Below, piece by piece: positions 23,033 to 33,944 of a stretch of 64,000 bases of DNA. The notes beneath the pieces are model-generated. The model was not told where the DNA came from, made no database searches, and was given only the letters and a program-made list of their open reading frames with translations. This stretch comes from Typhlomys cinereus (taxonomy: Eukaryota > Chordata > Mammalia > Rodentia > Platacanthomyidae): positions 248,001-312,000 of the forward strand of contig JALPQD010000225.1 of assembly GCA_023101885.1 (NCBI GenBank). Reading direction: 5' to 3'. Within the stretch, counting starts at the first letter, position 1; each line of letters begins with the position of its first letter. The translations under genes and the position numbers were made by a program.

Positions 23033-23329
23033 ACTCATGCTAGAGCTTTATCTGAAGAAATCTAACTCAACGCATAGAGATACTTGTAGCAGATGAGATG
23101 TGGAGCCAGTGGGTGAAGAAAATGTGATGAATGCACAAAGAAGAGTTTATTCAACTATAAAGAAGAACAACATTCTGTTAACTGCTGGAAAGCAGATGGA
23201 ATTCATCTTGTCAAGTGAAGTAAGTAGATGCTGGTAATACCATTATTTGCTTTCTAATGACAATCTAGATTTGCATATGTACTTGAATATGCACCCATAT
23301 TGTATGAAAGTAGAAAGGGGATTGTGATA

Positions 23330-23695
23330 GTTACAGATGTTAAACTGACAATTGAGAGCTGAGTCTTTAGGAAAATATGTGAAGAGTTATTTAGTCAAGG
23401 CAAGCCTCTGAGGAAGCGTCTAGAAGGTTTTCTAATTGACATTAAGGGACTCAGGTTATAGAGGGTGGTATGTTCCCTGGGCAGGTAAATAAAATGAAGA
23501 GAGAATTGGTTGGCTCTGGAAGACCAGCAAACATGAAACTATGCCCCTCTCTCTACTCCTCCTGTGGATACAGTGTGGTATGAATTCTCTTGCCATCATA
23601 ATGGACTAAAACTTGGAGAATTGTGAGCATAAACAAATCTCTTGCTTTTCTAAATTGTTTGATGTATTTATTCACCCCAGCAATAAAATAAATAA
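23330..23695 (+). mobile_element. MLT-type MaLR LTR
   Basis: It begins near 'gatgttaaactgacaattg' and contains 'ggcaagcctctgagg', 'ttccctgggcaggtaa', 'gccatcataatggac' and 'gcataaacaaatctcttgc'. This is the plus-strand MLT layout seen also at 17,245 and 51,425. It lies just beyond the end of recognisable fossil L1 sequence. Confidence 0.65.
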
Positions 23696-23714
23696 TAAAG
23701 TCAGGAATATATTA

Positions 23715-23890
23715 GTCATTTGTATTGTTGCTATGACAAAATAACCTGAGAAGAGTAGCTTAAGCCAATAGGGTTTATTTTGGCCCATAGTTCCAGCTCA
23801 TGGTGGAGAAGTTATGGAGGCAGGAGCTTGAGGCGCTGGACACTGCATCCTCAGTCAGGAGGCAGAGGGAGAGGACTCCTTTTCATTCAG
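23715..23890 (-). mobile_element. MaLR-like LTR fragment
   Basis: 'tgtattgttgctatgac', 'agggtttattttggcc', 'atagttccagctcatgg' and 'ggcaggagcttgagg' match the reverse of rodent MaLR LTR 3' halves. Only about 170 bases are recognisable. Confidence 0.6.
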
Positions 23891-23989
23891 TTTAGTTTTG
23901 TTCTTTTGAGTCAATCCAGAACCCCAGTTTATGGAATGTTATTACTCATATTTAGAATGGGTATTCTCATCTCAATTAATATCATATAG

Positions 23990-24750
23990 ATAATATCTCA
24001 CTTCAGAGAGTTTGCTCAGAAATTTGTTTTCAAGGTGATTTTAAATTCCATTAAGTTAACAATCAAGACTAAAATTTGCAGAGGACTGTTTTGGGAGTCA
24101 AAGAGGACAACAGGAGACTGAAGGAGAAACAAGGGAGGAAGAACAACTTATGAATATGAGCAAAATCCAATGACACAGATCTGTGAAAATGTCATGGTGA
24201 TATCCATGTTTTAGTGTATCAACTAAAAATTAATTCAGAAACTTTCTATTCTAATTCAAAAATGAATTAACAACTTATCTAATGTGTCATACCCACAAAA
24301 TACCTTTTACTCAATTGCTGTTTTCATTTGACTTTGTTTACTATACTTTTGTCTATAAAAGTGATATTGTTGATATCTTATCAACTACTGTAAATTTTGC
24401 TTATATTGTTTCTAGCTATTCTGTTCTGATTAAACTTTAATTTAAAAACACATAAATGTTCTGTTTTTCTGGAGTTAATGATGATACAAGAAATTCATTA
24501 GCACTTCTGCTTAGCTTTCTATATAGTACTTTATTTTTCAAGTACTTTTTATGAAATCTGCTTTGATTGCATTCTTTAAAATTCCTTCTTTCTATGGCAC
24601 TCCTCTGTATTTGGCTCTCCAGATTCTATCTTGTTGTTGTGTCTTTTTGTTCCATGTATAATACCCTTCTAAGCATTGCAATTTACATTTCTCAAACTGT
24701 AGATACAATTCGCCTCATCATTTCTCTTTCCCAGAATGCTCTGATATTTT
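23990..24750. other. AT-rich DNA, nothing recognised
   Basis: Strongly AT-rich; may include decayed LINE sequence. No exon or named repeat can be supported. Confidence 0.3.
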
Positions 24751-24756
24751 TATTTT

Positions 24757-26080
24757 TTTAATTATTATTTTTTTTGTTTTGCAAGCATATTGGGTACTCA
24801 CCCCTGCTTCCCTCCATCTCCCCACCTCCGCATCTCTCTACCTTCCCTTCATCGAACCATCCCACTCCCTCCCACCCTCCTATCTGTCTGCTTCTATGGA
24901 CCCAGGCTTCCCTCTGACTTGTCTACTCTTGTGGGCTTTCAGGCCTCTTGTGGCATACAAAGTTGCCTTTCTTTGGACCACCACATGATAGGAGCATTTC
25001 CCTTCACTCATCCAACTTTAATCCCCAAGATTTCCATTGTATATTCTTATCTCTTCTCTCTTGAGTTCTTCTATAGTCTATGAGGCATGTTGGTATGTCA
25101 GTCATTAAATAGGTTTGGTAAGGACAAATCTCACTAGAGTAGTTCCTGGTGTATCAGTCATGCCTTGAATGGAATGTCTTGTCATACAGTGAATCTTCCC
25201 AACTTTAGATTCTTATAATATCACAGGACCCTCTTCTATGAGGTTTCCAAATCCTTAGGATGGGGAGAGAATCAGTTGGCCTGATTCTGGGTGAACTCTT
25301 TAGGTTGCTAGTATATTGCTGCATTATGGCTGGCCATTGCTGTCCACCTCACTGCCCTTCTGTTGCCCTAGACTGTATCCTATCAGGGTGTTGAGATCCT
25401 CTACCTCTGTTGCAGAAAATTTCTAGGCTGAGTGTTAAGCGTTCTTCAAATCTATGAGTATAATAGCAGTTATTTACAGAGCAGTTTTGTGTATTGTCTT
25501 CCTATCTATAGGTTCATTGGCTGCTTTTCCCTATTAATCTATTTCTTTCCCTGTTTTTTAGGTTCTTGTTCTAGTTTACAGTAACAGAAATGTGTTCTAG
25601 TCTGACAAGCAGGTCTTGAGTCCAATCAGATAGCTTTTGATTTCTCTTTTATACTATTACACTGGTGATCACCTGTTGCCATGGTGATTTTTATTGCAAC
25701 TTGCAGATCTCATGAGCTGATGAGGCCTGTGATTATTTCTCTCACCCAGTAGCTTCTACATTATTGCTTGGTACTGTGTAAACTATCTAGCAAGGAGGAA
25801 GTTCTCAGATCACTTCTAGTTGATGTACTTTGCCCGTATTCTATAATCCATATGTGTTATATCTTCAGTAATATGGTCTTACTGATGGGTTTTTGGAGAG
25901 CAACCCAAGAGCACTGGCAAAAGCCTATTATGTTTGGGGGTCTTTGAAATCTCTATGACCAACATTTTATCAGAAAGTGTCACATTTCTATTACTTCTAG
26001 TATATTTTTGTCACTGGATTCACTCTTATATGTGGATGTTACCACCATTACCCTTGTCAATGTATTTGGATTGTAATCAC
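24757..26080 (-). mobile_element. Old L1 3' UTR fragment
   Basis: The plus strand opens with a poly-T stretch, then a C-rich tract ('cccctgcttccctcc', 'cccactccctcccaccc'), the reverse of the L1 polypurine tract and A-tail. Further on, 'ggatggggagagaatcag' parallels 'ggatggggagagattag' in the young L1 at about 57,653. The final part (25,850-25,980) matches the fragment at 46,970-47,060 in wording. It is an older L1 subfamily. Confidence 0.75.
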
Positions 26081-26089
26081 TTTAAGAGC

Positions 26090-26455
26090 CAGAAAACTCA
26101 AAATGGACCAATGAGTGAGAAGGTAGGAAGGGATAGTTAGGGTGAAACCTTTTAAAGGGGAGATTTAGGATGGCATAACCCGTAGGGTGAGGGAGGGAAT
26201 AATTGGGAAAAATACATAGCAGGGAGTAGAGAATGAGGGTATAGAAGACTGAAGGAACAAAGGGACTTAAAAAAATATAAGATTGTGGGATATAACCCCT
26301 AAGGAACCTCCTATACTAGTAATATGTTACAAAAAAACGTGTCTTTTAAAGAAAGGAACAGGAATGTGCAGTCCCTATGCAGAGGAGCATTGAGTGAGGA
26401 AACCAGGGGGGTGGGATGGGGAGGGGCCTGAGCTGATTCAGTCAGAATGCTGTGA
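26090..26455. other. Purine-leaning single-copy DNA
   Basis: G/A-rich sequence with no recognisable repeat boundary. A decayed L1 3' end in the plus orientation is possible but not demonstrable. Confidence 0.3.
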
Positions 26456-26687
26456 TTTTTTTTTTTTTAACAAAGTCAATTTTTAATTACAGAGACAGAC
26501 AGAGCAAGAGCAAGAGTGAGTGAGATAGAAAGCAAGCGTGTTTTCCATGGTGCACAAGTTGAGGTCAGGGGACAACTTTCAGAAGTCGGTTCTCTCCTTT
26601 CACTATATGAGCTTGGGAAGCTAAACTCAGATTGCCAAGATATGCAAGCAGGTACGGTACTGGCTAAGCCATCTCACAGGCCCCAAA
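26456..26687 (-). mobile_element. B2-like SINE
   Basis: A T-run and 'tcaatttttaattacag' open it, then GA-rich sequence, 'ggacaactttcagaagtcggttctc', in pieces, and 'aagccatctcacaggcccc', the reverse of the head. Same family as at 4,990 and 13,865. Confidence 0.75.
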
Positions 26688-27009
26688 CAGCAATTTTCAG
26701 TATTAATCTTTGACATATTTTTTTTGAACTTCAGTGATTTACTATAAACGATATTACAAGTTAAAATGAAAAAGAGGATTCCTACTGCAGCCATTAATGT
26801 AACTTTGGCTCTGAGGCTCCCTCCAAAAGGAGGGAGACCACTGCCTAAGTATCCTCACTTACTGTGGATCTGACATATCCAGACCTCAGAGCATCTTAAG
26901 AGCTTCCTAGAATCTCTAATAAGTTTACCATGGTTTAGATATTCTGTATCTTTATCATTACCAGCCCTAAGTGAGGAATATTCTAGGGAATTGAAATGAT
27001 CAAAGTGCT

Positions 27010-27096
27010 ATGGGTTGGTAGTTTTGGGTGCTGCAGGTCAAACACAACACTGTGCATTCTAAGCTCATGCTCTATTGCTGAGCTACATCCACTCCA
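27010..27096 (-). mobile_element. ID-like SINE remnant
   Basis: 'gggtgctgcaggtcaaac' and 'gctctattgctgagctacatcc' are the reverse of an ID-type tRNA-derived head. Short and diverged. Confidence 0.65.
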
Positions 27097-27108
27097 AAAG
27101 GGATTGGA

Positions 27109-27133
27109 TATCCCACTGAATTTCAGTGGGATA
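27109..27133. repeat. Near-perfect 25-base palindrome
   Basis: Arms TATCCCACTGAA and TTCAGTGGGATA are exact inverse complements separated by one T. A third copy of ATCCCACTGAA follows at 27138-27148, so the local sequence is a small direct-plus-inverted repeat cluster. Confidence 0.85.
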
Positions 27134-27159
27134 CTTAATCCCACTGAAAGGGATTAAAA

Positions 27160-28060
27160 CCTTCATCATTTAATCCAACCCTTACTTGCAAAGGGTAACA
27201 CTGAAGCCTTAGTGGGTCTCATCCTTGGGCCATAGAAAGAAAGGTTATACCAGCCTTTCTTAAGAAATTTTGTACTATTCCATTTCATTCCTTCACATGG
27301 TTATTCAATCTTCAATCATTTTCCCCCACAAAGAAATAAAATCCTACAGCCATCACTTCTCACTTCTGTGAGTGAAATCCAGTTGAGTTCTACATAAGGA
27401 CAAAAACAAAAACCACCATTTGCTGGCATTTCCTATACCAGGCATCCGCACATACCACAGCTCTCTAAGCAAGATATGATTTATCCCCATTTTGTAAACA
27501 AGTATACTTAGTAGATCCCAAGCATTTGACACTTTCTCCAAAGTCAGATGGCTGGTTTGCAAGGGTATATACACTCAGATCTATTCAACTTCAAATCCTC
27601 AGAAGAATGAAGACTTCTACCTTGCATCAACCCACCCCCAGAGCCTCGGCTTTTAAGTTAGAGACGAGAGCTCAGAGAAGCCATTCAGATTTCTCCCTCC
27701 TTAGGTACTGCCAAGATTACTGGAAGGGAAATGATGAAAGTAAAGTTATTGACATGAGGGACAAACACCTTGCTAAAGAAATGGTACGGACATCCACATG
27801 TGCCTCAACCTCTGCACCAGAGCACATTGCAGATGTTCAGTTCCCATGAGAACAGCCCTGATCATCAACCCCAAGTACAGTCTAGAACTCATTTCCTTTT
27901 AAATGGACATCCTGTCTCCTGTCCATTTTCACATGCTCCTCAGTCTACTTGGAAATCCCTTCTACTCTTCCTCCAAGTAAACCAATCAATTTGCTTTACA
28001 TTTTACATATTTGCATTTCAATTTACATATTCATTTTTCTGGAGAAACTTCCACCAGTGA
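27160..28060. other. Single-copy DNA, no gene recognised
   Basis: Two overlapping plus-strand frames (27526-27849 and 27770-28060) are of ordinary composition and have no recognised domain. The second runs into the next SINE. No exon is claimed. Confidence 0.3.
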
Positions 28061-28061
28061 G

Positions 28062-28079
28062 TTTTTTTTTTTATTCAAT

Positions 28080-28121
<42 letters not shown>

Positions 28122-28316
28122 ACCACGGCCGAATTCGGGAACCACCATGGACGCCTCCACCTCCTCCTTGTTTTCTCTGCCCCCGGATTCACAGGCTCCG
28201 CCCTACCAGGACCAGAAACGCAGGCCGCCCCCGTTTCCACCTGGTGTCTATACGTGGGGTCTAAGATCTGAACCCAGGACCTTCCGCCTAACCCCTGAGA
28301 CACCTCTCCAGCCCTG
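28062..28316 (-). mobile_element. Young tRNA-derived SINE
   Basis: The reverse of the family at 11,087: poly-T, 'attcaattgtgcg', a GT run at 28083-28118, 'accatggacgcctccacc', 'cctaccaggaccagaaacg', and 'cacctctccagccc' at the head end. CpGs are retained. The B-box region reads 'gatctgaacccagg' on the plus strand, slightly altered from the other copies. Confidence 0.9.
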
Positions 28317-28718
28317 AGACTTTTTTCAATTGCAGGAATTTCTACTGTTTTTCATTAGAATGCCATTAAATTTAAAAATTCAGTTATTGAGAATTCTTTA
28401 TTTTTTTGACATTCCTCTATGTAATGTATCAATTGACCTCTTCCCTTATTTATTACGTTTGTGCCTCTAAGGAAGTTTGACATTTTGTTTTGCTATTTGG
28501 GATGTGTATTTGTTCCATGAGTGTCTTTTGAAATTTCCTCAAAACCTTCTGCTATTTTAGATAGTTCCTTTCAATACTTTACATGTTTACTTAGTTATTT
28601 TTTTATATGGAGCATATGTATATGTATATACTGGATTTCAGCCAGAATCCTTCAATCACACCTTCAGTTTTTTAACATGTCAATTTTTAACCTTCAAAGA
28701 CCAAATAAATTCAGTTTA

Positions 28719-28761
28719 CATAAAATAAAATAAAATAAAATAAAATAAAATAAAATAAAAA
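28719..28761 (+). repeat. (TAAAA)n microsatellite
   Basis: About eight uninterrupted copies of the pentamer AAAAT. Confidence 0.95.
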
Positions 28762-29042
28762 GCAATTTCTAATTTTCATTGCAAAGATATTATATACCTC
28801 AATACCATCTCATTGTCCCTGCAAACCACACACTGACATACTGATGAAGATTCACTCCTGGTTTTCCATCCCATTTCCATCTTCAGTTTTCTGCTCCTGG
28901 AATGTCCACTGCACATGACACCATATTACCTCTGCTAACATTCACCTTGATGTTTCTATTGTTCGATATTCTGAGAACAATGGAAATTGTCCTTGTCCAT
29001 GGCAACAAAGAATTTCTACATTTTTCACATTTCTGAATTCTT

Positions 29043-29346
29043 TTTTTTTAATCTTTTTAGTATTATTATTATTTATTCAACTGTGTGCATGTGCGTGTGT
29101 GTGTGTGTGTCTGTGTGTGTGTGTGCGTGTGTCTGTGCGTGTGTAGAACCACGGATGAATTCGGGAAGCACCATGGACCGCCTCCACCTCCTTCTGCCCT
29201 GGGATTCACAGGCTCCGCCCTACCAGGACCAGAAGCGCAGGCCGCCCCCTCTTCCGCCTGGCGTCTATACGTGGGATCTGGGATCCGAACTCAGTACCTT
29301 CCGCCTGCAAGGCGGAGGCTTAACGCCTGAGCCACCTCTCCAGCCC
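29043..29346 (-). mobile_element. Young tRNA-derived SINE with exact 17-base target duplication
   Basis: Flanked by CACATTTCTGAATTCTT at 29026-29042 and 29347-29363, identical on both sides. Poly-T, a GT-rich tract at 29,085-29,145 and a CpG-rich body follow, ending 'cacctctccagcccc'. The long perfect duplication marks a recent insertion. Confidence 0.95.
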
Positions 29347-29363
29347 CACATTTCTGAATTCTT

Positions 29364-29695
29364 AACCAAGATGTGAGATGACATGAGTATTAGCACCATC
29401 CACTCTTATTTACTCAGAGCAATAGGAAGCAGCTCGAATTTTACAAATGTTTGTTGGCATTAGTGAAAGCAACAAACAGAATTTTTCCTTTTCCTATGCA
29501 AGTGTTATTTTAAGTCAGTAAAGTTTTTAGTATTGAATCCTCCTCACCTTCTTCCTTTCTGCTGTCATTCGCATGTTCTCATACTTTGCTTAAATACGTT
29601 ATTTCCTTACAATTTTCACAAAGGAGATTGCCATATTCATTCTTTTTGGCAGGATATCTATATCATGTTTCTTATCAATATTTTTCTTTCTATTT
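29364..29695. other. Spacer between two oppositely oriented SINEs
   Basis: Ordinary AT-rich sequence, no gene or repeat seen. It would form the loop if the flanking SINEs paired in a transcript. Confidence 0.4.
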
Positions 29696-29697
29696 AT

Positions 29698-29998
29698 GGG
29701 GCTGGAGAGGTAGCTCAGGGGTTAAGCCTCTGCCTTGCAGGCAGAAGGTCCTGAGTTTGGATCTTAGACCCCACGTATAGACGCCAGGTGAAAGCGGGGG
29801 CGGCCTGCGTTTCTGGTCCTGGTAGGGCGGACCCTGTGAATGCCGGGGCAGAGTAAACAAGGAGGAGGTGGAGGCGGTCCATGGTGGTTCCCGAATTCAC
29901 CTGTGGTTTTACACACACACATACATACACACACATACATACATACACGTGCACATACGCATACACGCGCAATTGAATAAATAATAAATAATTTAAAA
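29698..29998 (+). mobile_element. Young tRNA-derived SINE
   Basis: Starts GGGGCTGGAGAGGTAG, then 'gcctctgccttgcagg', 'ccccacgtatagacgcc', a CpG-rich body, CA/CATA tract at 29,912-29,965 and AATAAATAATAAATAA near the end. Flanks show only weak duplication (TATTTAT against TATTTAC). Confidence 0.9.
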
Positions 29999-30204
29999 GA
30001 AAGTATTTACAAGTCTCCTTTTTACATTTTGGAATTTAAACAAAATGGACCAGACTGGTATGTCTAATCTTTGAAGACTGAAAGCGTTCATTAGTTTAAA
30101 AACACTGGAGTGCTTCAGACACAAAGTATGCCAAAGGAGAACTCCTCTGATTGTTTTGTTTTGTCCACAACATACCCCTTCTTTTCTGAACTTGGGGAAT
30201 TTTG

Positions 30205-30290
30205 TTTTTACTTTTATTGAGGACAGATATAGCAAAGACTAGTCTCAAACTCACATTCCTCCTGCCTCAGCTTTCCTTTTGTGTTAAATT
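30205..30290 (-). mobile_element. B1-like SINE fragment
   Basis: 'actagtctcaaactcac', 'cctcctgcctcagc' on the plus strand are the reverse of the B1 body. Short and old. Confidence 0.6.
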
Positions 30291-30299
30291 TAAGCGGTG

Positions 30300-31113
30300 C
30301 TAAGTACATATAGTATATATTAAATGTGAAAGAAATGAAGGGAGGGATAGAAAAGAAGGGAAGGGGGAAGGATAAATTCTAAAGAATTAATGGCAGCTAG
30401 GAAGATTATTTAAGCATCTGTGACAGAAGTTCAGAAAAGAAGCAACAAGAATATATAGTAAGGCCTTGGCTATAATAGGAGGAGACGGGCAGAGTTGAAA
30501 CTGGGATTCTACAGCAGGATGCAGCAGCACAGAAACAACTGATCTATTACGTGCGTGCAAGAAAGCAGAGCTGACATCAGAACCTTCTCTTTGGGGAGGG
30601 TCACACACTGGAAGTGACCTTCAGCTCTCATATGTGCTGAGTGCTAGGCATGATGGCGCTAGATGCCCAAGATTTGGCGAAAGACACTGAGGGGAATTCT
30701 CTGAAGAAACTGGAAGAAAAATGAAATAGCATGAAGACCTGAAGCAGAATGAGGAGCTTCCCCTATAAAAGGACAGTCCCTAAGGTGGGATATAACAGCA
30801 AGTCTCTTAGGGCTTGTGTCTTCTGAGGGGGCAGCCAAGCCCTAAGTCAGAAAGCAAACTGGTGTGAGAGGAGGGGGGACTTTCAGTACAAATAAATTCA
30901 AATGAAAAGAGAAGTAAGTGTAAAACAGTAGCTGACAAACAAAAGATTTTTTTTTTTTTCCTCACAAATTTGTAGAACAAGGCAAAAGGCCATGTTCTTG
31001 GCTAAGCAGGGCAGGTTCCTGTTGCTTTACTTTTTTTTTTTAGCATAACTTTTGTCAATCAAGAAGCCTAATTTCATTATTATACTGGATCTAGCTAGAT
31101 CAATACGATGATT
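30300..31113. other. Single-copy DNA, no gene recognised
   Basis: Purine-rich patch near 30,330-30,370 and T-runs near 30,945 and 31,030. No repeat boundary or exon is supported. Confidence 0.3.
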
Positions 31114-31130
31114 AGAATAACTCAGGCTTG

Positions 31131-31280
31131 CAAGGCTTGCAGAGTGAACTCTAAAGTCCAAAAAAGCATACAGGCAGAAGGATGGGAGGGAGTGGGAGAG
31201 AAAGGTGAAGGGAAAGGAGGAGATGGGAGGGAGGAGAGAGGGAGATATGCTTGGAAAAGTAGAAAAAATAATAATGAAAA
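31131..31280 (+). mobile_element. Extremely short L1 3'-end insertion
   Basis: A 150-base segment with an L1-type polypurine tract ('ggatgggagggagtggg' onward) and an A-rich tail, flanked by AGAATAACTCAGGCTTG at 31114-31130 and AGAATAATTCAGGCTTG at 31281-31297 (16 of 17 identical). The duplication shows that it is a separate retrotransposition event. Confidence 0.82.
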
Positions 31281-31297
31281 AGAATAATTCAGGCTTG

Positions 31298-33636
31298 TAT
31301 GCGTATTTCTTTCCCCAAGATCTGAAAGATCTCCGGAGTTAGGCCTGAAATATCTGAGACACAATCATTGATGGCTTTGCAGGATTTGCTCCCGAGTAGT
31401 CCGTTTACTCACACATCCTTTCTTCCCATGTCTCTGCTTCTTCTAAGCAACAGTGGCATGAAAACGTTTACATTAACTCCTCTAACACCAATAGAAAGTT
31501 ACCTACATTGCTTGAAGTTGAACGTTCATTCACTTTCTTCTGGAGAAGGGAAAGCAAAAGCAGGCATGGCGGTTTTGTTCTCTGGAGCCAAGTTCTCCAG
31601 CGACTATGCCAAGGTTCACTTTGCCAGTTCCTTGCAAATTGGCAGGCCTTATCTTGGCCTCCCGTTCTGAAGGTGCCCTGTCTTTGGAAACTGGCATGAC
31701 TGTCGCCTGGGGAAGTGCAACCTTGGCCACTGACACTGCACAGGGCCCGGGAAGCCCTTGGCTGGTCTCGCCAACTGAGAAAAGGCCAATGCCACACTCC
31801 TGAGTTGTGCCCTTCACAAATACCAGCAGCTGCTTTCTGGGCGACACTATCTGCTCATTTTTTGTAGGCCGCCACATCTTGTATGTTCAGTGTACACATG
31901 ATCATGATTTGAATCCTAGAATTGCAAAATGAACAACTGATTGTTCCTCCGCAAACAAAACAAAGCAAAGCAAAATGAATTCCCCACCTCTTTTCAGTCA
32001 TAGAGGCTTAATATCTAGAAAAGACTCAGATTTTTAAAATAAATAATTAGCTGATAGACTACAGATAAGTTTCATTGAAAGTTGTAGAAATTGCCAAAAG
32101 GAGTTTGCCATATGTTTGAGAACCGTTACAAGGTAAGAATTCTCAGAATTTTTACTGCAAGGCATTTTTTGGGCAGATATGGTCTAGGGACACACTTCCC
32201 TGCCACAGCCAGAATTGGAAATGATGTACACAGGTCAGAGAAGTGGAGTAAGACACTCTTCAGCACCCTGAGCCTTCTTTCCTTTGTATCTGGCAAGTGT
32301 TGGGAGCTGGGATTGGTTCTGGCTTGGCTGGAGGTTTCCAAGTTGTCACTGATTGCTGGCCTCTATTAGGTCCCTTGGGAAACTAATGTGGTTAGCAACA
32401 GAAGCACAGCCCTGCCTCCTAGGGAATTGGGCCACCTGAGTCTGGGCGCATGTTCCTTTTATTTAGGAAGAAAATTGTGCAGCTCATGGGGTCCTTGAGC
32501 AAGACCTCTGTTACTTCCTCCTGCCAGCCATTTCCCCACCAATAGAAAGAAGACTAGAACTTCCCCCACTCATTCTTCTTCAAGAAAACTCTCTTAAAAA
32601 CTCAGTTGCAAAAGTTTTGTTTTCAAAGACACTATGCTGCTGCAGTTAGCAGCCAAGCAGAATCAAACAATCTATCCTGCCCGTGAGCATCAACAACCAA
32701 GCCCTTGTGCTACAGAAGAATGAGGACATTTGTTCTAGCCTACATTTCTGAACAAATGCCTGCTGTGAGGAAGGGCAAGGTAAAGGCACATAAAGCACAA
32801 TGAGGAACTGAAAGAGACATTCAGAGGACGGAAGGAGCCTGGCTGTGCCGAGTTCCAGGAACTTTAAGCTTATGTAATTACCATACTTGGTGTCTTTCCT
32901 TATTTAATCCTCTTTGCAACCTTAAGAAACAAAAAGTCATCAACTCTCTTTGAGAGAAATGGGAATCAGAGAAGTTAAGATGGGAGACGGCAGAGCCACT
33001 ATTTGGCTAGACTTTACATGCTTGTGGGAGGTAGCTGGATGGATTGCTGGCATCCTTCCTGAGCAGCTTCTACAGACAGTGGAAGGCTGGGGCTTACTCT
33101 CCTAGCCTCCCTTGCAGCTAGGACTGGCCATGGGACCTGGCTCTGTGAGAAAATACATGGAAAACTGGCATTAGTCATTAGGGCTCTGGAAGACTTTTCT
33201 GCAAGCTTCTATTGTAGTGAGGATTTGCTGCTTTAGTGAGGCAGGATGGCCCTAAGTCAACTACTGGACACTGCCCTTGTGGAATGAGGTAGCTGCAGAC
33301 ATTGCAGTGAATGAGTATAGTAATTTCTCTGTAAAGTTTCATTTATAGTGAATATTCAGAGGGTTGAGTTTGTTTGCTGGTTATAGACTACTAGCTCCAG
33401 AATCAGAGAAAGAGCATGATACTGGTGAATAAAATAGTCTCTGGCATTTCTGTCTGTCTATCTGCCACTGTTGACATGCTGAGCAGTTTCAAGTTAGTAA
33501 AACACATCCTGCATAAAGGTTCAAGTTCTGTTTTGACTGTAAGAATGGCATAATATCAGTCTCCTTATTAAGAGCTTGCCTTGCTCCTAATCATATACAG
33601 AATCTCAGTTCAAGCCTTTCATCTTGCCTCTTGAAG

Positions 33637-33640
<4 letters not shown>
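31298..33640. other. Mostly single-copy DNA; multi-frame open region at 31.4-31.9 kb
   Basis: Between about 31,370 and 31,880 several frames on both strands are open for 60-115 codons, with local GC somewhat higher than the flanks. I recognise no protein family in any of them, and the overlap of open frames is what low stop density would give. From 33,050 to 33,200 a phrase resembling old DNA-transposon (MER/hAT) repeats occurs ('cctcccttgcagctagg'), but this is weak. No gene is called. Confidence 0.35.
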
Positions 33641-33684
<44 letters not shown>

Positions 33685-33925
33685 GAGGGCGGGTTTTATT
33701 TTTTTGTCTGTGGAAGCTTAAGGGCAACATTCGAAAATCATCCTGAATTACTCTATTCCTTATTCCTTTAATCTAGGGTTTCCCAGACTCTGCCTTCCAG
33801 GGCCAGAAGGGCAGGCTGCCACCATTTCTGCCCAGTGGTTTTTATGTGGGGTCTGGGATCAGATGCAGATCTTCTTGCTTGTGAAGCAAAAGTTTAAATC
33901 CCTGAGACATCTTTCCAGACACCTG
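33641..33925 (-). mobile_element. Old tRNA-derived SINE with (TG)n tract
   Basis: A pure TG run of about 40 bases at 33641-33680 leads into 'ccagggccagaagggcagg', 'tatgtggggtctggg' and 'catctttccagac', the reverse of the SINE body and head. It is an older relative of the young CpG-rich family. Confidence 0.8.
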
Positions 33926-33944
33926 CCTCTCAAACCCCACCTCC

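Larger units (their letters stand above)
17060..23270 (+). mobile_element. Ancient L1, ORF1 to ORF2 end, broken by nested insertions
   Basis: Pieces of one old L1 can be followed in order on the plus strand. ORF1-like purine-rich sequence lies at 17,060-17,240, 17,610-18,110 and 18,460-19,000. The endonuclease region lies at 19,360-19,495 and 19,857-19,955. The reverse transcriptase region lies at 20,225-20,550 ('tcaaaagcctcccttttaaa', 'gtctccactcatattcagta') and resumes at 21,201. ORF2 C-terminal sequence lies at 21,900-22,530 and 22,810-23,270. The pieces are separated by LTRs, one ERVK-like LTR and a SINE. All frames are destroyed by stops and shifts, so it is a fossil. The order and single orientation argue for one original element rather than several. 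Confidence 0.8.

Noticed and set aside
31368..31877. Overlapping frames of up to 115 codons suggesting a processed pseudogene
   Set aside because: No recognised protein, no A-tail and no flanking duplication; several frames on both strands are open at once, which suggests low stop density.
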